Assembly (NCBI GenBank): GCA_902702965.1 | Contig: CACRXP010000020.1 | Location: 798,838 to 862,837, forward strand | Direction: 5' to 3' | DNA length: 64,000 nucleotides | Origin: Spirometra erinaceieuropaei | Taxonomy: Eukaryota > Platyhelminthes > Cestoda > Diphyllobothriidea > Diphyllobothriidae | Shown here: one piece after another, positions 34,382 to 45,154 of the stretch | Position numbering within the stretch: the stretch's first letter is position 1 | Layout of the letters: each line of letters opens with the position of its first letter | Program-made: the position numbers and the translations under genes | Notes under the pieces: model-generated | Told to the model about the DNA's origin: nothing | Seen by the model: only the letters and a program-made list of their open reading frames with translations | Database searches by the model: none

Positions 34382-34787
34382 CTACACGCCTATCGCTGTT
34401 GGCCTCATGATCTGTCGCCTTATGATTGCCTCCGGTCTGTGTACAACTCCAATTCCAAGGGACGCAAGAAGGCGGCTGACGGCTTCTGAGACATTCTTCA
34501 CGTACGGAGCAGCTCGCCAAAACTTGGGGCCGGTTGGATTTTGTCTCTCGCCTCGTTTACGCAGGCACTGGTTGACGAAGTTGCGCGGGTAGCCATTCAC
34601 TCCAAGCACCCATCGAAGGTATTGTAATTCAGCAACCTTGTCTTCTGGTTCACTGTAGTGTGTCTCCGCCCTCTGGTGTAGCGCCCTTATACAACTGCGT
34701 TTGTGACTGACTGGGTGGTTGCTGTTGTAGCTCAGTACTTGTGTCGTGTTTATCGCTTTCCTGAATACTTTGATTTTTAAGTCACCA
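34382..34787 (-). pseudogene. PLE fragment, minus strand, internally deleted
   Basis: An open frame of about 135 residues covers the region after RT motif C: GDLKIKVFRKAINTTQVLSY, then SHKRSCIRALHQ, PYVKNVSEA, VVHRPEAIIRRQIMR. It then jumps straight into the 3' tail, so the GIY-YIG domain is deleted. It is nearest to the PLE at 53930-54760. Its 5' end abuts a plus-strand PLE piece at 34787/34788. Confidence 0.8.
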
Positions 34788-35095
34788 AAGACCGGAGGCA
34801 ACCATAAGGCGCCAGATCATGAGGTCGAAGGACCCATCGCCACGGCAGGAAACATCTGGAGTCGTTTAACGGGTCTGGTTCAGCAAAGCAACTACGTCGG
34901 AGAAACCGGAAGACTACTTCGGACGCGGTTGGCCGGGCAAGCGGCAGCAGTGAGGAGGATCTACACTAACTCCCAAGTCGCGGCAGATTCGACGGGACCC
35001 AACCACCCAATCAAGTTTGACGAAGCGGAAATTCTTGCTAGAGCGGCAACCGCATGAGCCGCGAACTGCTCGAGTCATGGTTTCCGGTCCTCAAT
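34788..35095 (+). pseudogene. PLE GIY-YIG fragment, plus strand
   Basis: Nucleotides match 54497-54775 closely, including AGCAAAGCAACTACGTCGGAG, which encodes the SNYVGE core of the nuclease. The frame is interrupted in several places. It is head-to-head with the minus fragment at 34382-34787. Both pieces include the RPEA-IIRRQ segment. Confidence 0.75.
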
Positions 35096-35099
35096 CAAT

Positions 35100-35460
35100 C
35101 AACAAACTCAATGACCTCCTCTCTCCGTATTCGGCGCTGAGACTTAGCCTAGGCGAAGTAGTTAGCCACGAGGAGGACGTGCGAATAACTACTGTCTCCG
35201 GTATCAATCGCGGCGAGCCAATTCACCTAAGACTCCACGTGGATGGCGAAATCCGGTAGTCAGTCCTTCGGCGGCGTGCGATGAGTGTGGGAGCCGTTAA
35301 TCGTGACCGGCATACAGGGGCATAGCAACGGCATGGCAAGGGCCTACCACAACACCTGGCCAGTCGAGCTATGGTACACTCGGGAGCTGCCAACTGTGGT
35401 AGGCATGTGGTGGCCTAACAACTACATCCTATAAATATTGCTACACCTGGGCATTTTACC
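35100..35460 (+). mobile_element. PLE 3' untranslated region with TATA box
   Basis: It follows the 54775-55110 region with substitutions (for example CTTAGCCTAGGCGAAGTAG) and carries TATAAATA at 35430-35437, 47 bp before the hammerhead motif. Confidence 0.6.
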
Positions 35461-35476
35461 ATCCTTATCTGACTCT

Positions 35477-35518
35477 GTCTCTGATGATGGATTCGAGTGA
35501 GAATCCAAAACGTCAGGC
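35477..35518 (+). ncRNA. Hammerhead-like motif (ACGU type), G12 changed
   Basis: GTCT/AGGC stem I, CTGATGA, extra T, perfect stem II GGATTC/GAATCC around GAGTGA, then AAAACGTC. G12 of the GAAA box is A, which should abolish activity. AATAAA follows. Confidence 0.55.
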
Positions 35519-35559
35519 TAATAAAGCACTTGCTCCAGCGATCGTGCCTTCTTCTCCGT

Positions 35560-35865
35560 AACTGCGTGAGAAGGAAGATAACCAATGTAAAAAATACAAG
35601 TGCTGTTTTTTAACAATTTAATCAGCGTTTTAAAACTCCAGTCTTACTGACAGATGCATGCATTCTGTCTACCGATATTGCTAGCATATTTTTTTACTTC
35701 CTGACTGCTCTCCGTACTGAACTTTTTTAAACTGAATTTTCGAATATGTGTGTCACTTACTAGTAATGTGCCGATTTCGTTCTGATTGATATTAAGCAAA
35801 GCGTGGTATGCGTGAATAAAAGAACGGTAATGATGATTAAGAACTTCAGATAGAGGTCTATCTAT
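35560..35865. other. Unassigned stretch upstream of split PLE
   Basis: AT-rich and with no recognisable feature. It would hold the 5' region of the split PLE, if that was present. Confidence 0.35.
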
Positions 35866-36688
35866 GTGTGCGTGTTAAATCCTTTTATAAATCGGGAAAA
35901 AAATATAACGGGGTGCCCTACAGTAAATAAGAAACACTCCGTCCGACGTGTTACCTCCTTGCTGATGACACACAGACCAACCAAATTCATTTCGCAGAGT
36001 CAGTCAAAGGCTATAAGGGAACTGAGGATGGACGACAGAATCATCATTCTGTCTGCTGACAAGGGACGATCAACCGTTGTGATGAATCGAGAAGACCATA
36101 AGGAAAATGCTAAAAGCCCTTTTCGAAGACAGATAATTCTACAGACCAGTACAAAACTCATAAGCCAAAGCAGTGGCAGATCGGCTGAGTAAACTGCTTG
36201 GAGAATGCCGACATAAAAATGTTATCACCGATAATGGATGGCATCAACTAAGGGCAACTGACGCCGCTCTAGCTCGATTCTATGGTCTGCCAAAAATCCA
36301 CAAAACAAATGTCCCACTTCGGCCAATCATCGCCCTAAAAGGCAGCCCCACCTACAATTTGGCGAAGTGAATGTATTCAAAACTGAAGTTACTCTAGGGC
36401 AATTCGAATACCTCAGTTCAATCAGCCTCTCAATTCCTCATAGACCTAGAAGGTCGGAGGATTCAATCGGATGAAATCATGGTCTCCTTCGGTGTGGCGT
36501 CGTAATTACGTCCATCCCACCAAACTTGGCTTGCGAAGTCTTGAGCAAGAGACTTGAAGAGGCGTACGACGAGACCCAGAATGCACTCAACATCGAACAC
36601 CACATGAAGCTGTTTGAATTCTGCCAACAAACTTTCTTCACTTTCGCTGGAGAGACATGTCAACAAATCAAGGGAGCCCCAATGGGAT
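35866..36688 (+). pseudogene. PLE N-terminal RT region, split by Gypsy insertion
   Basis: The N-terminal PLE region has IIILSADKGRSTVVMNRED (about 36035-36090). After a frame change come LARFYGLPKIHKTNVPLRPI (about 36270-36335) and, in a third frame, IMVSF and the FCQQTFFTFAGETC segment ending ...GAPMG. The protein is cut exactly at motif B by the Gypsy element at 36689 and resumes at 41472. Several stops and frameshifts make it inactive. Confidence 0.82.
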
Positions 36689-36951
36689 TGTGGTGAGGTA
36701 CCTGACTAATTTACCTTTGACAATTTAGTCCCATTTCCTTTGACCGCATTGCTTGTTTGAACGTGACGAGAAACGACACACCTGTACAACCCGCCTTGCT
36801 AGCGTGCTCTGCTGTGGTATTCTGTTGTCAGTTTTTCTTAACGTTCAAAAAGCTCTATATTATTCACTGCTCCGATTTACTTGCTGCATTTAAGGCTAGG
36901 GGCTCGTCAGATATAACTCGTTAGTTCGTGAGAACATTACGATTTACGACA
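36689..36951 (+). repeat. 5' LTR of Gypsy element
   Basis: It starts TGTGGTGAGG and ends TTTACGACA (TG...CA). The 3' copy is 41209-41471. Confidence 0.95.
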
Positions 36952-36952
36952 T

Positions 36953-36967
36953 TGGTGACTCCCGACG
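36953..36967 (+). other. Primer-binding site, tRNA-Trp-like
   Basis: TGGTGACTCCCGACG begins 1 nt after the 5' LTR. It resembles the complement of a tRNA-Trp 3' end (TGGTGACCCCGACG) as used by CsRn1-type elements, with one extra base. Confidence 0.7.
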
Positions 36968-37094
36968 TTTACGCAGACTTTATACCTTTCTGTCCTACTG
37001 GATAACATTTAACGTACTATTTGCTTGTGAATATCTATTCCATTTACATTTACTTTCCTCACGAATTCTGATTTTTTGCCATCTCTGTCTTATT

Positions 37095-37893
37095 ATGCCT
37101 CACTCCGATCAACAACTTGATGCCCCCGCCCAGTCCCTTCGTGCAATCAATTTTACTTTGCCTGAATTCTGGCAACACGCTCCAGAACTTTACTTCATCC
37201 GCATAGAATCAGCCTTTTATTCTGCCAACGTTACCAAGGAGCTAGCAAAATACCACAAACTCGTGGAAGTCCTCCCCGCTAGTGTCATCTCTCAAGTTCA
37301 GTCCTTGCTAGCTAATCCTCCTGCAGATGTTCCCTACTCCGCGTTAAAGGTAGAAATCCTCCGACTTAATTCTGTGTCTGACCGACAGAGGTATCACCAG
37401 TTAATTAAGGAGGAGTCACTGGGTGACCGGAAGCCCTCAGAGCTTCTACGTCGGATGCGCTGTCTCCTTGGAGACATGCAAGTTGAGGATAAATTTGTCA
37501 AGGAGATGTTCCTGGAGCGTCTGCCCACAGATGTTCAAACGATCCTGGCGTCCGGCTCTCAGGATCTCACAGTGTCACAGTTGGCTGAGATGGCGGATCG
37601 AATGAGAGGTGTAACGATTCCAGTCACCTTCCGTTGCCCAGATCTCATCCTCATCGTCAGTGAATGAGCATTTACTAAAACATGTGTCGGCCATGGCAGA
37701 TAAGATGGCCTCTCTTAAAATACAGCTCGCCCGCCTAACTTCCAGTTGCTCACGCAGTCGTCGTCGTTCTCGTTCGCGACCTCGGACTGCTGATACTTTC
37801 TGGTACCACACTAATTTCGGCGTAAAGGGCCGTCGCTGTTCCTCACCTTGCTCTTTTAAGCCAAAACAGGGAAACCAGTCAGCCAGAGAATAG
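37095..37893 (+). pseudogene. gag: Gypsy gag (frameshifted)
   Basis: It starts at ATG 37095. The N-terminal 170 residues form a typical gag capsid region: LPEFWQHAPELYFIRIESAF, then KYHKLVEVLP, SDRQRYHQL, FLERLPTDVQ and LAEMADRM. After about 37605 the frame moves by one and meets TAA at 37612-37614. It then reads on (SPSVAQISSSS, VNEHLLKHVSAMADKMASL), passes a basic SRSRRRSRSRPR stretch and reaches a relic CHCC-type finger at 37798-37851 (FWYHTNFG...CSSPC). The first cysteine of the finger is Phe here. It ends at TAG 37891-37893. Gag would package the element RNA; this copy should not make a full protein. Confidence 0.85.
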
Positions 37894-40800
37894 ATGCGAC
37901 CGTTTCCTCTGGCTCCTCTGGCTCTGGTCGCACCTTCTATGTTTGCGACACTGCGACTCGCAGACGTTTTCTGGTGGACACTGGAGCTCAAATCAGTGTT
38001 GTTCCCCCAACTGCAGCTGATCGTCGTTTCCCTAGTCCTGGTCTTCATCTTCAAGCTGCTAACTGTTCCCCAATTCCCACTTTTGGCAGTCTGTCCCTCA
38101 CCCTGAACATTGGCCTTCGTCGGTCATTTACTTGGATCTTTGTGATTGCTCATGTCCCTCATGCAATCCTCGGCTCGGACTTCCTTGCCGAGTTTGATCT
38201 CCTTGTTGACTGTCGACGTGCCCGTCTCCTCGACCGCACCAGCGGTCTGTTCGTCCGTGGACTAACTCCATTTACTGCCCCCACCAACTTATCTGTCCTG
38301 GATACAGATATTGCTAGTCCTTTTCGGCAACTGCTGCTTAGTCACCCCAACATAATTAACGCCCAGTTTCGCAGTGGTGAAGTTCAACATGATGTTGTGC
38401 ACCATATCCGCACCTCAGGTCCTCCCGTGTTTGCTCGACCGAGACGACTAGCACCTGAGCGTTTTCAGGCCGCGAAGGCGGAGTTTGAACACATGCTGCA
38501 ACTGGGAATAATTCGACCGTCCGAGAGCCCTTGGGCGTCCCCACTGCACATGGTGCCCAAGGCAACATCAGGCGACTGGCGGCCCTGTGGTGACTATCGC
38601 GCCCTCAACAATGCGACCATCCCGGATCGTTATCCCGTCCCTCATCTTCAAGATTTTGCTGGAGCTCTTTTCGGCAAATCGGTTTTCTCGAAGATTGACC
38701 TTGTTCGGGCCTTCCATCAGATTCCTGTCGCTCCTGAGGATGTTCCCAAAACTGCCGTCACCACACCATTCGGCCTGTTCGAATTTATTCTCATGCCATT
38801 TGGTCTTCGCAATGCTGCCCAAACATTTCAGAGGTTCATTGATCGAGTCCTACGTGGTCTCCCGTTTGTGTACGCCTACATCGATGACCTCTTGGTGGCC
38901 AGTCGAAATGCCGAGGAACACAAAGAGCATCTTGCCTTAGTGTTTGACCGCCTCGATCAGTTTGGCGTGGTCATTAACCCTTCCAAGTGTGTTCTGGGTG
39001 TGCCGTCCCTTGATTTTCTTGGTCACCATATCGATGCACAAGGTTTGCGTCCCCTCTCTTCCAAGGTTGAGGCCATTCGTGACTTTCCTCCACCAACCTC
39101 CAAGCGTCAGCTGCAACGTTTCCTTGGCATGGTAAACTTTTATCGCCGGTTCCTACCGAACTGTGCCGACCTTATGCTGCCACGCACCAACTTGCTCTCT
39201 GGTCCCAAGGGTCCCCTTGAGTTACGTGGCCACGCGCTGACTGCATTTGAGAGAATAAAGACCTCCCTTGCTGATGCTACCTTGCTCACTCATCCTGCTC
39301 CAGAAGCCCCATTGTCCCTGATGGTTGATGCTTCGACCGTTGCCGTAGGAGCAGTCCTCCAACAGCATATCAACAACTCGACACGACCGTTGGCATTCTT
39401 CTCCAAGAAGCTTTCACCTGCCGAGACGAGACATAGCACGTTTGGCCGTGAACTTCTTGCCATTTACCTAGCCGTAAAACATTTCCGACACTTCCTTGAG
39501 GGTCGTGACTTCACCATTTTCACAGACCACTAACCACTTACATTTGCCATCCGATCCCATTCTGACAAATATAGCCCGAGAGAGATTTCTCATTTGGATT
39601 ACATCTCGCAATTCACCACCGACATCCACCACATTGATGACCCGAAGAATGAGGTGGCTGATATGCTGTCCAGACCCTCACTGTCTTCCCTCCAACTCTC
39701 ACACGGGATTGATCTTTGTGCCATGGCGGCTGAGCAGCAGCGAGTCGGTTGTCCTGGCGAAGAGTCTGTTAGTGGTCTCCAACTCAAAGACGTTCCTCTG
39801 ACCACCGGCTCTGGTACCATACTTTGTGACGTCTCAACTCCCTTTCATCGCCCTTTTGTGCCCGCCTCGATGCGTCGAGCTGTATTTCAAACTCTGCATG
39901 GACTCTCCCACCCTGGGATCCGAGCCTCTCAAAAGCTCCTCGCGGAAAGGTTTGTCTGGCCTGGCATGAACAAGGACGTCAAAGCTTGGGCCCGGTCGTG
40001 TCTGAGCTGCCAGCGCAACAAGGTGCAGCGTCACAACAAGTCCTCACCAGGCACTTTCCCCAGTCCCGACGCACGGTTCAACCATGTGCACCTGGATGTC
40101 GTAGACCCCTTGCTTCCATCCAATGGTTTCACCTACCTCCTTACCTGTGTCGATCGATATACTCGCTGGGCTGAAGCTATTCCTTTGCCGAATGTTCAGG
40201 CTGAAACCATCGTGAAGGCCTTCGTCAGTCGTTGGGTCGCCATGTTCGGTGCCCCATCCACGGTTACGACTGATCGTGGTGCCCAGTTTGAGTCGGCACT
40301 CTTCCAAACGCTACTCAATTTCCTTGGCTGCACACGCATTCGGACGACAGCCTACCACCCCGCTGCCAACGGTATGGTGGAACGTTTCCATCGCCAGCTA
40401 AAGACCGCTCTGCATGCCGTAGAAGACCCAGGAAACTGGTCGGACAACCTTCCTCTTGCACTCCTCGGCATCCGCGCAGCTCTGAAGTCGGATCTGGGCT
40501 GTAGCGCAGCTGAATTGGTTTTCGGCACTACCCTCCGACTGCCAGGCGAGATGATCACCCCAACCTCTCGTGGAGCCGACGAGACTCCTGACAATCTTGT
40601 GCACCGTTTGCGGCAATTTATGCGCTCGCTTTCCCCGGTTCCACCTCGAGCTCCAATGACTGAGTCTTATGTCGAAAAAGACTTGGACAAGTGTACTCAT
40701 GTGTTCGTCCGGTGTGACCGTGTGCACCAGCCGCTGGAATCACCATATGAAGGACCGTTCCGCGTGCTCGCGCGCAACACCAAGACCTTCCGGATTCTTC

Positions 40801-41150
40801 GCAGTGACAAGGAGGACGTGGTCAGTGTCGATCGGGTCAAGGCTGCTGTTGCGGAGGAGCCGCCGGACCTGTCACAAGGACAAACATGTGCTGACCCCCT
40901 AACCCCTGTTCCTCCATCTTCCCTATCCCCTACTCGTTCACCCTGCCCACTGCCTTGCCCTTCCCCGCCCTTGCCCTCTACCCCTCCGTCCCCCATACTT
41001 CCTCTCCCTACATGTCAACAGCATCCAACTGCAACACCATCGTCCACCACAGCACGCAGTCAACCCTCTTCGACTGTACCTCCTGCATACATAACTCGCA
41101 GTGGCCGTCACGTTCATTTTCCCGATCGTTTAGTTACCCATTTTTTCTAG
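37890..41150 (+). pseudogene. pol: Gypsy pol: protease, RT, RNase H, integrase (one internal stop)
   Basis: Pol is in a different frame from the end of gag (-1), so a programmed shift or an overlap is implied. Protease: [10 protein letters not shown] at 37974. RT: catalytic YIDD at 38877-38888 and earlier [14 protein letters not shown]. RNase [14 protein letters not shown] and FTDH, where TAA at 39531-39533 stands in the usual FTDHKPLTF motif. The frame then continues open. Integrase: LHGLSHPG...SCLSCQ zinc region, then D (40095), D (40272) and E (40380) spaced as D35E. A GPF-type C-terminal module (YEGPFRVLARNTKTFRIL) and a Pro-rich tail end at 41150. Apart from the single stop, pol is uninterrupted. 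Confidence 0.92.
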
Positions 41151-41194
41151 ACTTGTGCATATCCTCCGGCGCCGTATCCCGTCGCCCTCCGGTC

Positions 41195-41208
41195 TAGAAG
41201 GGGGGTAC
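41195..41208 (+). other. Polypurine tract
   Basis: AGAAGGGGGG lies directly before the 3' LTR and is the expected plus-strand primer site. Confidence 0.8.
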
Positions 41209-41471
41209 TGTGGTGAGGTACCTGACTAATTTACCTTTGACAATTTAGTCCCATTTCCTTTGACCGCATTACTTGTTTGAATGTGACGAGAAACGACACA
41301 CCTGTACAACCCGCCTTGCTAGCGTGCTCTGCTGTGGTATTCTGTTGTCAGTTTTTCTTAACGTTCAAAAATCTCTATATTATTCACTGCTCCGATTTAC
41401 TTGCTGCATTTAAGGCTAGGGGCTCGTCAGATATAACTCGTTAGTTCGTGAGAACATTACGATTAACGACA
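41209..41471 (+). repeat. 3' LTR of Gypsy element
   Basis: It is 263 bp, with four substitutions from the 5' LTR and ends TG...CA. Confidence 0.95.
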
Positions 41472-42437
41472 GGATCACCGGTCTCCGGTTTAGTGGCAGA
41501 ACTGTTCATACAGGACTTAGGAAAGATTGCCTTCATCCAACATGAGCCGGTATTTTGGCACCGGTATGTAGACGACACGTTTATCATCGTAAAGAAGGAC
41601 ATACTGCAACATTTCCACGGCCTGGTCAATGCAGTCTGCCCTGATATAAAATTCACGAGGGAAGAAAAACAGGAACAGCAGTTGCCCTTCCTGGATGTGC
41701 TCGTCAGACGAAACCTCAACGGTGAACTTGAAACGACGGTTTATAGGAAGGCAACGAACACCATACAGCTTCTCAGTTTTCACAGCAACCGTCCGATGGT
41801 CCACTAACGAAGCTGTGTGCAGATGCTCTTTAAACGGATCCAAAGTCATTGCAGCAAACCGGAGGACAGAGCACGTGAGGCCCGTTATCTCCGCGACCAG
41901 TTTGTGCAAAATGGCTATCCGAGGGCATTCATAAGTCACTGCCTACGCGGTCGCCACCAGAGGACTCAAACAACAACACCACCGACTATATGGCATTCTC
42001 TGCCATACATCATGGGCGTTTCAGAAGCGACCGATCGCAGCGCTGCGGAGCTAGGTGTTGGAATTGCACACCGCCTCAAAGCCACCGTGCCCAGTAGGGT
42101 CATGAAAATAAAAGACCGGTTAAAGCCTGAAGAGCAATCTGGAGTGGTGTATCGCATCCCCTGTCAAAACCGTCCTTGTAACTACACAGGCCAGATTGGA
42201 CACATACTCGGATCGCGCATACACGAATATAAGCTGGCTATGCGACGAGGCGACGCATTATCACAAGTGGCCGCCAACACCTACGAAATGGATCACGAGT
42301 TTAACTTCGCAGTCACCAAAATAGTCGCCCACGCTGGAAACAAAACAGGCCGAGAATTTATTTAAGCCTGGGCCTTGGATGAGAGCTCAGTCAATCGATT
42401 TATCGATCTGGCGCCGGCGTATAGAGCCCTGCACAGT
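41472..42437 (+). pseudogene. PLE RT C-terminus and GIY-YIG endonuclease, continuation of split PLE
   Basis: It resumes motif B (GSPVSGLVAEL), then EPVFWHRYVDDTFIIV with intact YVDD (about 41560) and QLPFLDVLVRR. TAA at 41806-41808 falls after FHSNRPMVH where sisters read KR, and the frame changes there. The rest is open at 41817-42365: SKPEDRAREARYLRDQF, PYIMGVSEATD and the nuclease GVVYRIPCQN...NYTGQIGH...SRIHEY. The second cysteine of the small finger before YTG is Arg here. A TAA at 42363 replaces a Glu codon seen at 21085. The unit continues after the solo LTR at 42948. Confidence 0.87.
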
Positions 42438-42947
42438 TGTAACGCCCCTGGACTTGAACAGAATTGTTTGAATGTATGACACTTCCGCGCGAGGACCTAG
42501 GGTGGAGATGGCGTAATCGCGTGTCGGTGAAGATGGCCGGTGCCCCTTCTCTCTCTTCCGCCGATTCCTCCCCATCCCGTAACGCTCGCATCGCTCTCCC
42601 TCTCACTACATCGGCACCTCCCACGGCCCTTCCCTGCAGTTGCCCACAGCGCTGCAGTCGCCACCGGTTAATGAGCTGGCATGACGGTATCGCCTCTCCA
42701 CCCAGACAGGTTCTCTGATGGTTGAAACTCATTCCAACTGTACGAGTAACTATTATTATTATACGTATCTCCCATGACCGTCTTGTTATACTTTACTGTA
42801 TTCCGTTCCTGATAAACCCTCTTCTGCTGCGTGTGAATGAGTATTCAGAGATGCTAACGACTCTGTTCAGATCTATCTCCTCCAGGATCTACTCTCAGAG
42901 TTCTCTTACTTTGGTGTGTGCCACCCTTGACGTCCTCGACCGCTACA
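42438..42947 (+). mobile_element. Solo LTR (510 bp) inserted in PLE
   Basis: It begins TGTAACGCCCCTGG and ends CGACCGCTACA (TG...CA). A 4-bp duplication CAGT flanks it (42434-42437 and 42948-42951). The related PLE at 20998-21186 shows the uninterrupted site with a single CAGT. There is no internal coding sequence, consistent with LTR-LTR recombination of a Ty3-type element. It is not related by eye to the 263-bp LTR at 36689. Confidence 0.82.
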
Positions 42948-43160
42948 CAGTCCCTTCCTGTCTTGCGCCGTCGGTCGATTATTGGCCTAAATGCCCTAAA
43001 ACTGTCGCTTGTTCTGTTGCTGCTACTACCTTTGACGATGGACTCCTGCACGAGTCCGAAAGCTCAGGACAATAAACGAAGTGTTCCGGGGTTCGAAACC
43101 TCTTTTTCTTCGCTTAGGAATACGTCTGGAACTCGAACTTTCGCCTTCATTCGATAGTAA
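42948..43160 (+). mobile_element. PLE 3' tail after solo LTR
   Basis: It continues the 21150-21400 tail: GCGCCGTCGGT, then AACTGTCGCTTGTTCTG, the hammerhead-like motif, an AATAAA and the GAACTCGAACTTTCGCCTTC end. Confidence 0.75.
43027..43070 (+). ncRNA. Hammerhead-like motif (AGCU type), C3 changed
   Basis: TTGACGA replaces CTGACGA (C3 to U). Extra T, perfect stem II GGACTC/GAGTCC around CTGCAC, then GAAAGCTC. The stem II pair change A-T to C-G style relative to the ACGU group is compensatory. Confidence 0.5.
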
Positions 43161-43164
43161 CTAT

Positions 43165-44205
43165 AATTTATTGTATCTTGTAGGCAAGCGGTACAAGTCA
43201 ACCCGAAAGCCAGTCAGGCGTGTCGTGATGTACCGACCGTAGAAAATAAAATTATGCAAGAAATCACCTCCATTAAAGTGGCGTATTGTTCCCAAAATAC
43301 AGCACTGCTGCCCATTATTCTAACTTGCAAATGCGGATGGCGTATTAGGCAACAAACTTATAAGCGGCACACGGACGGTTTCTACTTCACATCTAGCCGT
43401 TGTGGCTAGAGGAAAGCCCTAGACTCTTGTTCAGTGTTTGCCATCAGCCGATTAACAATGAGACAAACTCTGAGGATCTGCATTGCATTTGTGAGATGCA
43501 CAAGTGTGAAGAAAGCCCTGAGTCCGGTCGAGCGGTGTGAGCGCACGTGGACGAAATGCAGAAACGTCTGTGGTTTCAACTATACAACGCAAACTTGAGG
43601 AGTACTCGGGAAACCTTTCTGTCCTATATTGCGGAAGTTAATCCCGTGCAGTGACATTACCCCCCAACTGAATTACTCACCATGTGACCAGACTGTAAAC
43701 CGCAACGGATACGGAGGAAGTCATGTCGCAATGTTTTCCGTTGGGTGCCGGACATGACGGCGATAAGTGCGCCTCTTACAGCCCCCCCCCCCCAATTGCG
43801 GACAAAAAATACGTGTGGCTTCAATGCCATGTCCTCGACGCAGTTTAGCTCAAAGAATGCCGTCTTCCCTCGACTATATCTGTCAAAGCACCTGAGTAGA
43901 TTTCGACCGAAAACGCTTTATTTCGCCTTTAACTAAGGAAGTAAGGAAGGACAATGAGGCAATACAGACATTTCAGCAGCACCGACTCCTGGGGGTGGTG
44001 CAGTTCAGCGAATGTCACCCTGCCGACGAAGGGCCGATCTGAAACTCTACCAAACCACACCTACTCTAAAAAGTGCAGTAGGCAGTTCTCGATAGGTTTT
44101 CCTTACTCCGCGCGTATGCTGAATCCTAACCGAGGACCTCCCAAACATGAAGCGTCATTGTCAAAAAGTCCCCAACATAATTCAACGACGAATATGCTTT
44201 CATAT
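43165..44205. other. Unassigned stretch
   Basis: No recognisable feature. A C10 run lies near 43784. Confidence 0.4.
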
Positions 44206-44211
44206 TGACCC

Positions 44212-44300
44212 AATTGTGAAAAACTCGACGCCTCGGTGGGATTCGAACCCACGACAGTAAGGGGAAGGCTTTAGTACAGCCAACGCTCTAACCACTTACT
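44212..44300 (-). mobile_element. SINE, minus strand, truncated at A box
   Basis: Minus-strand tail and B-box half (GGTTCGAATCC), ending at TAAGTGGTTAGAG. It joins directly to plus-strand SINE body at 44300. The same junction (CCACTTACTRTATCG, then ATTTGGTGGATTCC) occurs at 48980-49005. Confidence 0.75.
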
Positions 44301-45150
44301 ATATCGGATTTGGTGGATTCCAAACGTTGCAGTAGATTGGGCGGGTTACTTGACCCAAATGCGAGTAAACTCGCGTCGGCCGGCGGGGCCTCGTAGCTCA
44401 AGTGGTTAGAGCGTTGGCTGTACTAAAGCCTTCCCCCTTACTGCGTGGGTTCGAATCCCACTGAGGCGCCGAGTTTTTCACAGTTGGGCCAATATGAATT
44501 ATTCAAGATCTACCAAAATACTATGAATATGCTTTCGACCAGCTGCTCTTTTAGAAATTTCTTAACTATTTATTCTCCTGGCGGATATCCCCGTACTTTA
44601 ACTTTCTATACGATAAAGCCGGGAAAAACTTGGCATTTTTGGCCGTTTTTTTCACATTGCTATATCTCTGGGTTCGAATCCCACCGAGGCGCCGAGTTTT
44701 TCACAATTGGGCCAAAATGATTTATTGAAAATCGGCTAAAAATACCAGTACGTTAAGTGAACCTGGTAGTCATCTGTTGGACTCTCGGTGGATTATTTAG
44801 GAAATTCTTCTTGGAGTGACTGTTACAGAATTGGTGGACTCCATACGCTGCAGTAGGCTGCGCGGGTAACTTAACCTGAATGTGATCAAATTCACGACTA
44901 CCGCTGGGGCCTCCTATCTCCGGTGGTGCTGGCCCTGCCCTTGTTGTTGTGGATTAGAATCGCACCGAGGTCACCAAATGTTTAACAATTGAACCAAATA
45001 AATCACCCAAGTCAAGGTGGGTAACTTGACCTGAATTTGATCAAATTTATGGCCCCCGATTGGGCCTCGTAGCTCAGGTGGTTAGGGCGCTAAATGCACT
45101 GATGTCTTACCCTTGCTGTCTTGAGTTCGAATCCCACAAAGCCCCCCTAG
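44301..45150 (+). mobile_element. Tandem array of SINE units, plus strand
   Basis: tRNA-like heads lie at 44388-44467 (intact A and B boxes), about 44670-44690 (B box and tail only), about 44905-44985 (heavily mutated) and 45064-45146 (intact boxes, changed ends). Between them lies the non-tRNA body (GTGGATTCC...GGGTAACTTGACC). The repeating unit is about 300-350 bp. Confidence 0.72.
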
Positions 45151-45154
45151 TTTT

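Larger units (their letters stand above)
36689..41471 (+). mobile_element. CsRn1-like Ty3/Gypsy LTR retrotransposon, complete but mutated
   Basis: The full unit is 4783 bp: 263-bp LTRs (36689-36951 and 41209-41471), primer-binding site, gag, pol (protease, RT, RNase H, integrase) and a polypurine tract. A 4-bp target duplication GGAT (36685-36688 and 41472-41475) flanks it. The LTRs differ at four positions (36740s G/A and C/T, near 36868 G/T, 36945 T/A), so the insertion is recent relative to the host PLE. Assignment to the CsRn1 clade rests on the primer site resembling the tRNA-Trp complement and a relic WYHxxFG...CxxxC gag finger. Gag has a frame change and a stop, and pol has one stop, so it is not autonomous. 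Confidence 0.93.

Noticed and set aside
37575..38054. Minus-strand frame of 159 codons in the Gypsy element
   Set aside because: Lies antisense to gag/pol, which have clear family motifs. It is a shadow frame.
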